Assembly (NCBI GenBank): GCA_011800805.1
Contig: MPNW01000015.1
Location: 107,880 to 171,879, forward strand
Origin: Hirudo medicinalis
Lineage: Eukaryota; Annelida; Clitellata; Hirudinida; Hirudinidae
Reading direction: 5' to 3'
DNA: 64,000 nucleotides
Part shown: piece after piece, positions 32,301 through 43,100 of the stretch
Layout: each line of letters starts with the position of its first letter
Numbering within the stretch: the stretch's first letter is position 1
Translations under genes and position numbers: made by a program
Notes under the pieces: generated by a model
Told to the model about the DNA's origin: nothing
The model's input: the letters and a program-made list of their open reading frames with translations, nothing else
The model's database searches: none

Positions 32301-33955
32301 ATTAAGCAACAAAGTTTGAAATTCCAAATTATTTCCATGTTATTGTTCTTAACTTTTGTTGTTGATGATGATGAACAAGCATGTTGTTGGTGATGATGAT
32401 AGTAACGATAACTTGAAGAAATTTTATGCTTTTAACACTGTGTGATGCACGTTTCTAAAAACATTTGCAATGACAATGTTAAAAATATATTTATGTGATG
32501 GTGCAATTTTCAACTTCCAGTTGTCCAGAAGGGAGATTCAGATGTTAGAGAAAACTGTGACAACATTATAAATGATTCATTGTTTTCGAGATCATCTTTG
32601 GTTGCTTCCCCAACTTCTCACCTGTATTGCCTCCCCCAAGAAAGAACTGATCTGAACCTCGATAACTTCATAATTTCCACGAATAAAACAGGCATGTTGG
32701 AACTATTGATGCTAATTACTAACTAAATGAACATAAGCTTGATTGAGATTATTCTGATTAGAGGCAATTAGTATCTTTGATTGAATAAATGTTAATTTTG
32801 TGCAGGCATTGCAGCTGGTACACTGAAAAAACTGCACAATTATCCCGCAGTGTTGTACATTCCTCCACCTCCAGAACATCCTCCTCCAAGTCCGCCCTCT
32901 TTTGCCCAGAATCCGATCCCTTCTTCCAAAGGCAGGAAACATTCCATGACAAACAGTCGGGCAAAAAAGAAAAAGGTAAAGGATAGCCATAACTACAACA
33001 TTATCGTGTCAAGTACTCTTTCCCAGCATCAATCGAAAAGCAATGGAGTCATTCCAGACAGAGTGAAAGAAGACTTCGGAGGCATGGTAAGAGTCTGGTC
33101 TCCGCATGCCATGAGCGAGCCCGAGTGTTGCGGAGGTCAGCAACAGCAACTGTTGAATTGGTCAGACAACAAGACAGCAGTGTCGAGTGATATGCTTGTG
33201 GGTGGGAGGCATTTTAGTGACAATGAGGTCAATCCATCCTATCAAATATGCCACGAATATTCGCCTCCTTCGCCTGCACCCGAAGAACCGATCAACAAAA
33301 AGAAATTGCTGCAGCCCAGGTGTGCCCGCTGTAAAAAAACCGAACCGATCTTCGTTTCATTAGAACTCGTTAAATTGAATGTACTTGTTTCCAGGTTGTT
33401 ACAGTTGAAACAGGACTTTAGACACACCATTCCAAGTCAAGGTCTTGCAAGTCACGATCCCAATCTTTCCTCAAGCTCCTCTGACAACATCCTTCACCAG
33501 ACTATCGGTAAGGAATCAACGCGGCTACCATACTATGAAATAAATTTCCTCAACGTGTTTAGTAAATATTAATTAAAATCTTTTATAATATCTGGAATGT
33601 CTTATTGTTGATATAAAGATTCATTACATTTTATGGGAAAACTATTCTTGATGTTGACAAACAAACAAAATAAACAACTGAATCTTGTAGTCTTGAAAGC
33701 ACAAGGAACATGAGTTCACTTTTTTTTTTCAGAGTTTTTGGAACTATAATTGTTTCTGTGGCAGGTCCAGATGATGACCAATTTCTGACCTGGAACGAGA
33801 GAGGCACGCAAGACAGCGACACGAACTGTAGTTCCATTCCGAGCAGTATAGCCAGCAGTGATATCTCGTTCAGAGAGAAGGTGGAACTGCTGAATGCGGT
33901 GACAAAAGCAATGCAAGCCACGACGCAGCCACTGAGGAAAGATTCCATCAATTGA
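26106..33955 (+). CDS. robo: Roundabout (Robo) axon-guidance receptor, complete 22-exon gene
   Basis: Robo proteins are Slit receptors that steer axons and migrating cells. Coding exons: 26106-26169, 26473-26799, 26937-27215, 27282-27420, 27756-27883, 28402-28526, 28827-28986, 29172-29372, 29545-29825, 29993-30143, 30220-30326, 30392-30680, 30750-30974, 31049-31164, 31241-31406, 31674-31847, 32170-32191, 32255-32313, 32521-32691, 32806-33319, 33395-33507, 33765-33955. All phases agree, giving 1,333 residues. The start at 26106 is chosen because the earlier ATG (26095) stops after four codons. Order: signal peptide (1-20), Ig1-Ig5 (about 28-505), FN3-1 to FN3-3 (about 530-918), TM (about 935-960), cytoplasmic tail. 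Ig1 opens with the Robo signature RIVEHPTDTFIAKNEPATIN. The donor after exon 19 is GC. Confidence 0.93.
29545..31406 (+). CDS. robo: Robo exons 9-15: end of Ig5 and three FN3 domains
   Basis: Exon 9 closes Ig5 (TDSGQYSCKALSESGETM) and opens FN3-1 (APSKPDVEEVSDTSIHISWK). FN3-2 runs through exons 11-13 and contains NLEKFSFYEIYVQPFYDHIV, the same position as NLEKFTKYE in fly Robo. Between the C strand (FKVCYRL) and this motif there are about 95 extra residues rich in Lys, Arg, His and Asn. FN3-3 begins VPSSPPINIQV and includes RGYKIYMFG across the exon 14/15 junction, where the donor is a weak gtctgg. Confidence 0.88.
31674..33955 (+). CDS. robo: Robo exons 16-22: transmembrane helix and cytoplasmic tail
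   Basis: Exon 16 carries the membrane helix WFIVTIVAIFGGIFWLVLCF followed by the stop-transfer YRNRRNNKK. Exon 17 is a 22-base microexon (32170-32191). Exon 20 has the proline block LYIPPPPEHPPPSPP, which fits the CC2 (Ena-binding) motif. I see no clear CC1 (PTPYATT-like) and no polyproline CC3. The tail of about 375 residues is shorter than in fly Robo1 or vertebrate ROBO1 (recalled lengths). The assignment of exon 18 (32255-32313, donor AAA|gtttga) is the weakest. A candidate AATAAA lies at 34,503. Confidence 0.82.
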
Positions 33956-35344
33956 ATATTTTTTTCCTTCAGAATGTTGTAGTCTATTAGTCATCGTATA
34001 TTTGCGATTTGAAATTTATTTATGATATTGTCCAAGTCCCACTCATGCCACTGATTCAGACCAACTTTGTAAATTATTGTCTTTGTTGACTAAAAGTGCT
34101 GGTATTTTAAGGTTTCTTCTTCATTTAGCAAGTATTAGAATTTTAGTCATTGTTTTTTGTATATACTTGAATGTCTTGAACTTTGTAGCAATTTCAAATC
34201 AATTTACTCTTCAGGGTCAAAACAAGTTATTGTTTCAAGACATAGTTTTGCTTAATTTTTTCAGTTGTCATGAAATTTGAGATGAACGTATCATAATTTG
34301 TTTCACATCAGGTGCAGATGATTCTTATTATGAAGTGCGTTTGCAGTGGTACCTGGTCGTTTCTTATTTTATCATTAAATAACTTTTTTTTTCTTTAAAA
34401 GTTAAGCAAACTCAATTAGATTGAAAAAATTCTTATTTTTTTTTAATTTTCTTATTTTATTACGAATTTCTAATAATTTCATTTTTGACATAAAATAGAA
34501 ATAATAAATGGTCTGTGCTCTATTATTATTTTTATGCTTAAACCACAAAACTGTTTGGTGAAAGTAGATGGTCCTGGTGTTGCAGAGCTGCTAGTTTGAG
34601 GCTAGGGCATTCAGACCTTCCAGCCTTCAGGCCCTCAGAAGCTTTTGGGGATTTTTGATAGTCTGCCGAGGAAGCTGCGTTTTACCACCCTGAAAAGAAG
34701 CGATCTAATGACTTCTTTGTTAGCCTCAACACTCCGACTCGGGGGCCATTTCTCGAAACTCCTTTCGCTGACACCATTTATGATAACAGTGGTTGTGATG
34801 AGCGCTTCTTTTTAAACAAAATTTAGTCCTCTGGACAAGTTTTATGATAACCTGCAATAGGGTCAGGAATAAGCTGCATATGTTTTTTTTTAATCATAAC
34901 AAAAACTTTACTTAAAGATGCGAACCATAGTCACAAAAACAATTATTTTTGTAGAAAAATATTTTTTGAATTTGTCTTTCGAAGAGCTTATTCATCAGAA
35001 TTTCTAATGCGTTGGGTCCAGCTGGAGTAATGAACGCGATTAAAAATTGACGGCAAAAATAATTATAAACAGTTGCTAAAATTTTTGACGAAATAACAGA
35101 AATAATCTAACTTATGTTACTTTTCGATATTGTGGTTCACATAACAAACAAATATTTAATTACAAGCTTTATATAATTTTCTTCGAGCGTGTGCTTTTTA
35201 CAATTTTCAATTCCATTTACTCGGAGGTGGTTTTATTGGTGAAGATTTCAGGTTGTAATAGTTCTACTTTAAAGAAGAGATCATTCTCGTTTTTCTCTTC
35301 GTGCGTTTCAGCTTTAATTACATTGTTTGTCATTGGTTGCGAAT
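33956..35344. other. Robo 3' flank and SERINC upstream region
   Basis: It contains a candidate polyadenylation signal AATAAA at 34,503-34,508. No exon, SINE or transposon end was recognised. The GC-richer block at about 34,560-34,830 has a 60-residue frame without a domain. Confidence 0.4.
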
Positions 35345-38062
35345 ATGTGCAAGTGCTGCATTTCACAAGTAAGATTAAGGTTCAAGTGAAACAATAGCTC
35401 AATCACATATTTATGTTTTATTTTGTAGGTGAATTGTTGTTGTGGCCCAGAACCATGTGGACTATGCTGTTCTTTTTTACCAAGCATACAACAATCCACA
35501 AGTACGAGAATAATGTATGCTCTTTATCTTATTGTGGCTACAATGTTCTCTTGCTTGATGCTTACAACACATTTTGAGCACTTTATAACATCTCACGTGA
35601 GTTGCCTCATGTATTCCTTTATGAACGAACTGACTAGATCTGTCATTATATAAGGCAATCAATTTCTTTAGATCCATGATATCAATCAGACATGTATTCT
35701 GTTAAATGCTGGAAGTGACTGTGAAAAGTTGACCAGCTATCTGGGTGTGTACAGAGTGACATTCACTATGGTGGTATTTCACTTCCTTCTCATGATATTC
35801 ACCATGTTTGTTCCAAACAGCAGAATCTGCCGAGCTAATGTCCACAACGGGTTATTAGATCATTTTTAAAAGAATTTCTACAAAAGTGAATGTCAGCTTA
35901 TCCTTGCAGATTTTGGGGAATCAAAATTGTAGCTCTAATTCTTATAGGATATCTGAGCTTTCTCATTCCAAATAATGATCAATTCAATAAAGGTTTCCTA
36001 TGAATCTTATTTAGTTTGGACTTTTAGTTTGTATTTATATTTATAAAATATTTATAAATACAAAATAAAATAAATAAAATCTTAAATTATTTGTCTTTAA
36101 TTTAAAATTCACATTCTGTATTTTCAATCATTGGATTTCAATTTACATAAGATGTTTGGTCAACATTTGTCAACGTATGTGAATGGGCTCAAAGATTAGC
36201 ATGCTCAATGTAATGTTAAGTAATTAACCATAAACAATGGTATTGAAAGTATTAAATTACAAAAGACATGTTTTTCTGAACAGCATGGATGTTGATGGGG
36301 ATGGTTGGAGCTACATTGTTCATCATACTGCAATTGATGCTCTTGGTCGACTTTTCATACAGATGGCATTCCAAATGGTTAGTTCTCTATATTACTTTGT
36401 TCTTCAAACACATTTATATATTTGTTCACAAAAATTAAATAGATTATGAGCCCAACTTATTCAAACATGAATTCATTCACACAAGAACTTTATAAAGTCT
36501 TTTGTATGTTTAGGCATCATATCTAATAGTTGGTAAAACATGCAAGGCTGAAATTTGTCTTTAATTTTCCAGGACTCATTATGCACTGGGTTCAAATAAA
36601 CGACCCAACAGGGCCTGGCTTTGTGGTATGAGATTGTATGATATTTCATGTCTATGTCTCATTGAAATGTGATTCATTATTTCCAGCACTTTATTTCTTT
36701 GGGGCACTGTTTGTGGCCGTCGTTTGTGCATGCACGGTTGCACTTTATTTGTTCTATGCCAATCATGAAGCATGCCTGGAAAACAGAATCTTTATCTTTG
36801 TTAATGCAGGATTATGTTTTTTCATGTGTTTGATATCAATACTGCCATGCATCAAAAGAAGTGAGGTTTAACTTGGTTATTTATGTCTTATTATGCTTAT
36901 GCATTTTAATTGTCTATTGACAATATAATTAAAATAACATTAAACTAAAATAAAGCTACACTGTGTTTCCTTCAAATATTTTTATATTATCTTTTAATGT
37001 ATTACTCCTAGTGAATTGTGATTCTGGCCTGTTGCAAGGTGCTTGGTGAGTATATACATCATGTACTTAACATGGCTAGCAATGGTTAGTGAACCTTCTA
37101 AGGAAATAATACAAGAAGGTACCTTAAAAGGATTTATTTTTTATATTTTTGGGCTGGATTTGTTTAACGTTTTGTTGTAGAAGATGGAAGAAATGTTACA
37201 GAAGTCATATGTAAACCCAAGCTTTCTTTGGAGTCATCTCATTCACACCTTGTATTTTACTGGAATGAAGCTTCTGGATATGTTGGAGCTGTGATAATGT
37301 TTTTATTGGTATTGTATTCCAGGTAAATGCGGTGGAATGTTAATTAATCAAAATGTTTACTAATCCACAACAATTAATTTGTTTGCGTAGCTTTATCATA
37401 ACAAAGAGATCGGATAGATTGGGCATATCTCGAATGTTGCCGCAGGTAAAAATAAATACTGTGAAGGTATCAGATTCTTGCTAATGTTTTTGGATGCTTC
37501 GAAAGCATATTCAGATTAAACATGTAACTGATGTCTTGTACTTTTTAATGTAAAAGCTCACTTTGATTTTTATAGGAGGCACGCTGTTGCTGTTGCTGCC
37601 TGAAAAGGAGTTAGTAGTTCTATAGTTGAATTGGTTTTGATAAGAAAATGCATAAAAATGTGATTTTCAGAACTTGGGGACCCTATAGAGAGAGATGGTC
37701 AAATTGTGATCTATGATGAAGTTGAAAGAGTTGCCTACAGCTATTCTTTCTTTCACTTTGTCTACATATTGGCATCTTTTTATATAATGATGCAACTAAC
37801 TATGTGGAACAAGTAAGCTTTTGAATGTGATTTTTTGTGGTTCATGATTTTAATATTGTTTGGTGTTCTTTACAGTCCTACTGAATCCGTACTTCATTCA
37901 TTTGGATTCAATTGGCCATCAGTCTACATAAAAATGGCTACCAGTTGGATTTGCGTAATTATATTTTTATGGACAGTCTTTTTGCCTAGATGTGTTCCTG
38001 GCAGAAAATTCATTCCTGAAGAGCACAGACTTTGTAACGTGAAAAAAGGAATACTCGTTTGA
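35345..38062 (+). CDS. SERINC: SERINC (serine incorporator / TMS-TDE family) membrane protein, 13 exons, one frameshift
   Basis: SERINCs are ten-helix proteins of plasma and internal membranes linked to lipid handling. Coding exons: 35345-35368, 35429-35596, 35672-35850, 35910-35992, 36284-36377, 36573-36625, 36687-36860, 37012-37118, 37181-37322, 37391-37445, 37576-37609, 37671-37812, 37876-38062. The start gives MCKCCISQ-VNCCCGPEPCG, the Cys-rich N-terminus of the family. Further landmarks are STSTRIMYALYLIVATMFSC, RANVHNGFWGIKIVALILIG, LVDFSYRWHSKW, IYIMYLTWLAMVSEP, VAYSYSFFHFVYILASFYIM and SWICVIIFLWTVFLP. In exon 8, after GLLQ, one base is missing (about 37,037-37,046), which would stop translation. 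The flanking exons and all phases are intact if one base is assumed missing (about 480 residues), so a sequence error is as likely as a null allele. Confidence 0.9.
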
Positions 38063-38233
38063 AACAAAATCAACTGATTCATTTACGACTATTACAATTT
38101 ACTTTCTGCACTTTTACTATGCTTTGCTAGTCTGATCATGTTTTCAAACTGAAAATTTCATGCTTATGGTAGCATACATCTGGTGATACAGTGTAATATT
38201 TAAGTGAATGATGTGATGTAATGTTATTTGTCA
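38063..38233. other. SERINC 3' flank
   Basis: Short downstream sequence, no feature. Confidence 0.4.
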
Positions 38234-38241
38234 GATGGATG

Positions 38242-38428
38242 CAGTGGCGGATTTAGGAGGAATGGGGTGGCGGTGAGGCCAAATAAAATAAAATCCATTT
38301 TAATTGAAATTTTTTTTCAATAATTTACGACTTTGGACGAAAATTTTAGTAGCCGTTATTCTCCCCCCTAAATCCGACACTGGTTCCAGTTTGCTGTCCC
38401 CCTGCCAAAGTGTTCTAGATCCACCCTG
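38242..38428. mobile_element. hAT MITE with exact 8-bp target duplication
   Basis: The left end is CAGTGGCGGATTTAGGAGG; the right end, read inward, is CAGGGTGGATCTAGAACAC. The 8-mer gatggatg stands directly on both sides (38234-38241 and 38429-38436). The right flank is itself a short GATG repeat, which weakens this evidence slightly. An internal CTAAATCCGACACTG at 38,368-38,382 is the inverse of the left end, so the element may be a composite of two insertions or carry subterminal repeats. At 187 bp it is non-coding. Confidence 0.75.
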
Positions 38429-38436
38429 GATGGATG

Positions 38437-38908
38437 GATGAGTATATTTTGCTGATGATGCATCTTGGTGTTTAGGAATCTACTTTAGTCTTCCAAGCCT
38501 ACTCAAAATTATCTTTTGCAAACTTGTTTGTTCTTTCCATTTCATTGAAATCATTTATGTTTTTTTAGTTTGTCAAGTAGACCAGCTAATTTTTTAGCTT
38601 ACTTTTTTTTCACTTATTTGGCTCTATTTATATTGTCCAAAGAGGAACTGAACAAGCATTTTGTTGATTAAAGGATGGCAGAGTTAGGAGGAATTGATAG
38701 AGGTCCAAAATTATAAGTCTACTGGCAAAATTAATTTATTGGAAGTTGGTAGCACATTAGCTAGGAGTTAGAACATAATTTAAGGTTTAGTAAGATGTGA
38801 AGGAGATGGGTTCATCAGAGAAACATTTTAGAAAGAAGAGTAAATTTTATATCAAATTCAAATCTTAAAAAATGACGTTCAGGAAGTTCAATTACTTGAG
38901 GGACATTA
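38437..38908. other. Intergenic DNA
   Basis: Nothing recognised. Confidence 0.4.
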
Positions 38909-39938
38909 AGGGGTCGTCCATTAATTATGTCAGCAAATTTAAGGTAATTTTTGACCCCGTCCCTCCCCCTTGTCAACAATTGTCAAACTTCTGAAGACCC
39001 CCTTATCAAAAGTTTGTAAAAATGACACTCCCCATAAAATATATTTTGTTTTACAATTTTAATTTGTACCTTGTAACACTGAATTTGTGACTAATTTATT
39101 TTGAAAATAAATTAAATAATTGTTAAACCGAATATTATTGTAAATTTTTTTAATGTCAGTTTCTATTATCTTCCCATGGAAAAGTCAAAAGTTTTTTCAT
39201 TGTAATAATAAGCACCATTCAATCATTTTGTTGAACTGATAAACCAGACAAATCAACATCATTTTCATATAATCATCCAGCACATAAAATATCAAAATTT
39301 TCTCTGCGTGCAATAATCGCCATCAGCTCTTTCTGTCATGCGCCAGCCAAATCGTTTTAATCGAATTGGCTGAAGGTTTTTTGTTGATAAACAGGTGTTA
39401 ATTTGTTATGCCCATGATCACATTGCCGATGTTGTTAACTTCGTTAACATGACTTGTGAACAGGGCTGGCGACAGAAATTTCTCCTAAGCAGTGCTTAGT
39501 AGGCACAGCGATCCAGCGGCAGTGGACCCATATGTTATGTCAATTTGGTAATGGAAAAGCAAAAAAAAAAAAAAGATCATGATTGCAAAATTTAAATATT
39601 TTAAAACCTGGGTGGGCCCCTAACAATTACTAGGCCCTTGGGCACTTCACTCCTTCACAGTGGCCATGCTTGTGAAGCAACATTGAGGTTGCAGAATTTG
39701 CAAATCCGTTCAAGCAGTGATGTCTGAAAGACTAACAGAAATAACTAAAAAAGACTAAAAGATAAAGACTAAAAAATAATTAATATTATAAGTCCATCTG
39801 TTAAAATTTAGATTTTTAAAAAGGAAACTGTTGACGTCAATTAATCTTGAGCTCCCCCCTCCTCCTTGTCAATAATTGTCAAACTTTTTCAAACCCCCTC
39901 ACCTCCTATTTTGTTGGCATGATTTGTGGACGGCCCCT
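38909..39938. mobile_element. TIR element beginning AGGGG(T/C)CGTCC, about 1.03 kb, interrupted by a hAT MITE
   Basis: The left end is AGGGGTCGTCCATTAATTAT; the right end, read inward, is AGGGGCCGTCCACAAATCAT, agreeing at 16 of 20 positions. Just inside both ends lies the block CTTGTCAA(C/T)AATTGTCAAAC with C-rich flanks, in the same orientation. This terminal design is common in invertebrate DNA transposons, but I do not assign the superfamily. No transposase frame is visible and the target duplication is not clear. The element contains the insertion at 39,461-39,668, so it is older. Confidence 0.62.
39461..39668. mobile_element. hAT MITE nested in the 38,909-39,938 element, exact 8-bp target duplication
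   Basis: It begins CAGGGCTGGCGACAG and ends CACAGTGGCCATG. The 8-mer cttgtgaa is found directly before (39453-39460) and directly after (39669-39676), an exact target duplication of the hAT length. The sequence is related, in reverse orientation, to 7,111-7,257. The terminal repeats themselves are imperfect. There is no coding capacity. Confidence 0.82.
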
Positions 39939-40146
39939 AGCCTTATTATGTCCAGATTTCTGGCGTCAGTTTTTCATTTATGAAATAGCTTTAATTGTTG
40001 GAATTGCTCATAAAATTCCTTAAAAGAAAATATTAATTGGTTAAGTATTGACCCCTTCCACATGAGCTTTGCGCATCGCTGGTATTGAGTTCAACGGCTT
40101 TAAACTGTCTGTCATCTATTTGGTGTGCGTCGGCTTGCATCCAGGA
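39939..40146. other. Upstream flank of the dynein gene
   Basis: The dynein promoter and 5' untranslated region should lie here. No clear TATA box was seen. Confidence 0.35.
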
Positions 40147-43100
40147 ATGGATGGAGGAGGTTTTGGACATAAATGGTTATTATTTATGAGATAGCAACAT
40201 ATATATCAACTCCTGCTTTAGCATTTTATGTTTTTGCAGTTAGTAATATCTACGATGCCATTTGTAACTTCTTGAAGTGATTTTGTTGTGCGATAGTATC
40301 ATTAACTTGTAGAGAAACATGATCTTGATTAGTGAAGTAAACGTTTTTTTATTAATAGCAAAACAGAGCAAGACTCAAAGAAGAAATCGAAATTTGTTAG
40401 AGGTGGAAGTAAATTGCCACCTCTTGATACATCATTTTCAAAGACAAATTTTAAAACAAGACGCGCAAGATTTAAAAAAGATGAAATAATCATCAAGGAA
40501 CAAATGTAAATGGCTTTACTATCATGATTTTATGAACAGTTTTTAGCCATGATTTCTTTAAGATTACACATACTTATAGATTAACAGTAATTTACTGTCG
40601 AATTATAACATTGCATTTATTTATAATAACGCAATTAATCTTCAGTTATCGAAGTGCTGTAGAGGCTTATGAAAAAGTAACAAAATGGAGTGAGCAGAAG
40701 CAGAGCAAAATAAAACACATTAAATACCCTCCAGAAGTAGGTCATTAAGTCTAAATTTCTTTTATTGTTTGCTGAATTTGTTCATATTGCTTAGATGTAC
40801 AGCAGAGGAAGATTGTTGCGCGTGAGTATGTTGGTGTAGCCTTTCATTAATGGATTTCAATCACAGAGGAATGAATATTTATTGTTTAGATGAATTATGA
40901 AGCCATGAAAACGATCATTGAGGAGAGCCCCATCACTCCTATGCAGCCTGCCTTATACCAGAGGATTTTGTGCTTGGTGCCCAATAAGCTCAAGTACAAT
41001 CCCAATGTAAAGGAACTATCAGATCAATTAAAAGAAGAGATAGATTATGATTTCATTGAAACCATCAAAAAACTGAATGGTTGGGAGTTTTGTGATGTTT
41101 AATATATTATAAGATCATCTAATTTATATTTATTTATTTGTTTGATTGAAGTCTGTTGCATGGCTAAGGTTAAGATCATCTAACTTAATGCTTGATTTAG
41201 TTCGCATGACTCTTCGTGAGCCTAAGGATGAAAGTGATGAGGAAGATGATTCAGAGGAGGAAAAGAAACGGGAATCAACGCTGGATGAAAGAAAAAATAA
41301 AGTTCAGACTTCACCAAAATGGCGTGAAAATTATCTCTTGAGTTCTCGCATGCTGAGCAGAAATTTGCACATAACACATTACTGCTTCAGACAGGTTCTG
41401 GCCCTATCAGAGAATGTTATCGGGAAGATGCTCCTGCTAGACTGCAAATCTTACAGGTAAGTAACTGAATGAATAATTGGATGGTAAATGTCAGCTGATG
41501 CTTTGATAAACCTCAGTAACATAATTTTTCTGATTGAATGGTACTTTGCATGTTTATTATTAACTCATCAATTCGTTTTTATTGTGCTAAGCATCATGGA
41601 GTAGCCACAGGGGAGAAAAGGGGGAAAATGCACCCCTACCCCTGTCAGTTTGCCTCTTGATATTTTTCTAAATCCATATAATTCATAAATAATAATAATT
41701 CACAAATAGTTTATTGATCATAATAAAGCTCCAGCAAATTAAGAAAGCTTTTGAAACCAATATTTATTTCATATTATAAGTTTTGATAACTAAATTACAA
41801 GTGTCTTTAGTGAAATTAATTGTTTGCTGCCAATCCATCGGTACCATACTTTACTGTTGCAATATTTATGTGCGTATACAAAAATTTGCCCCCTACTCTG
41901 ACCTATTTTAACATCTTTGACACTGCTGAGCATTCAAGTTTACTGTAAAAGAAACCCACAGTAATTTTTATGTTTGTTTTCAAACAATTCAACATTGTAT
42001 TTTATCTAAAAACTTGATGGGTTACAAAAATTAATGACAACCCTAATATTATTTAATTTTACAATATTTCAATTGTTTAATTTTATTTTTTGTTTGCAAG
42101 GGCCTAAATTGGGCTTGAAATATTAATAATAGATGAGATTTACCTAATGAACATTTCCAAATTATTAAGGTCTCTTGGTTGCAAAACATTTGAGCAATTC
42201 AAAAGCATAATAACAAAAGGCTGCAGGGAACAAGAAGATAAAGTTCAAGTGGAGTAAGTGCACTTTTCATTAATGAACATAGGAACAGTTGGAATGTATG
42301 GTTACTGCGTGATTAAAAGATGGGTTCAGGCAATTGTGCAACTCATGTCTGAGAGAAAGGATGCCCATTTGATAAAAACTAAGAAGGTTGAAAGCTTTTT
42401 CAATTGCTTGGCAAGTCTAATGTCAAGAGAGGTAGTTTTTGTTTCGTGGTTTCGATGTCACTTCTTTACTGGGATATTGTGTAATGCAATAAGAGTCAGT
42501 TTCATTTGAAATTTTGCAAACTTTCAAGCCTTTTTCAGATACGCGATTTGCTCACAAGATCCATCCAGGCTTGGGTGGACACATTTGACGAAAGGAACAA
42601 GGCATTTTTACCTCTCTTGAAAATGGAGTTGATTCTTGACGAGGAGACGAAGATGATGATGTTCTATCCGTACTTTACTGACCTGAAGGAGCTCATTATT
42701 TATGCCGTCGAATGTGTTGCTGAATCTCTGCAAGAAGTAATTAAGTTACTAAGCTCTTTACTTTTTAATCTTTTTGGCTTTCGGCAGAAGACGAATAATA
42801 AATTATCAGGTTCCGAAAATAGTTTCTTGGAATCAGACATCGGGAATCACATATTTGAATTGCCAAGTTCCTCCATCCATCATTAAATCTGCCTGCTTCT
42901 ATTTGGTTGAATCTATAAATAGGAATTTTGAAGAACCATGGGCAAGACTCGAAAAATTCAGTAAGATTGTCCTGATTACTCATTTAATCTAACATCTTTC
43001 ACATCAAAATGCATAACATTTAAATCAAGTGCAGCTCTGAATGATGTTTTAAAATATTTTTAAGGTATTTCAGTTTTTAAAATATTTATTATGTGCAATT

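Noticed and set aside
32712..32990. Minus-strand frames over the Robo proline-rich exon
   Set aside because: Shadows of the confirmed plus-strand coding exon 32806-33319.
34560..34830. GC-richer block with a 60-residue frame downstream of robo
   Set aside because: No family similarity, no terminal repeats and no second copy in the window, so no claim is made.
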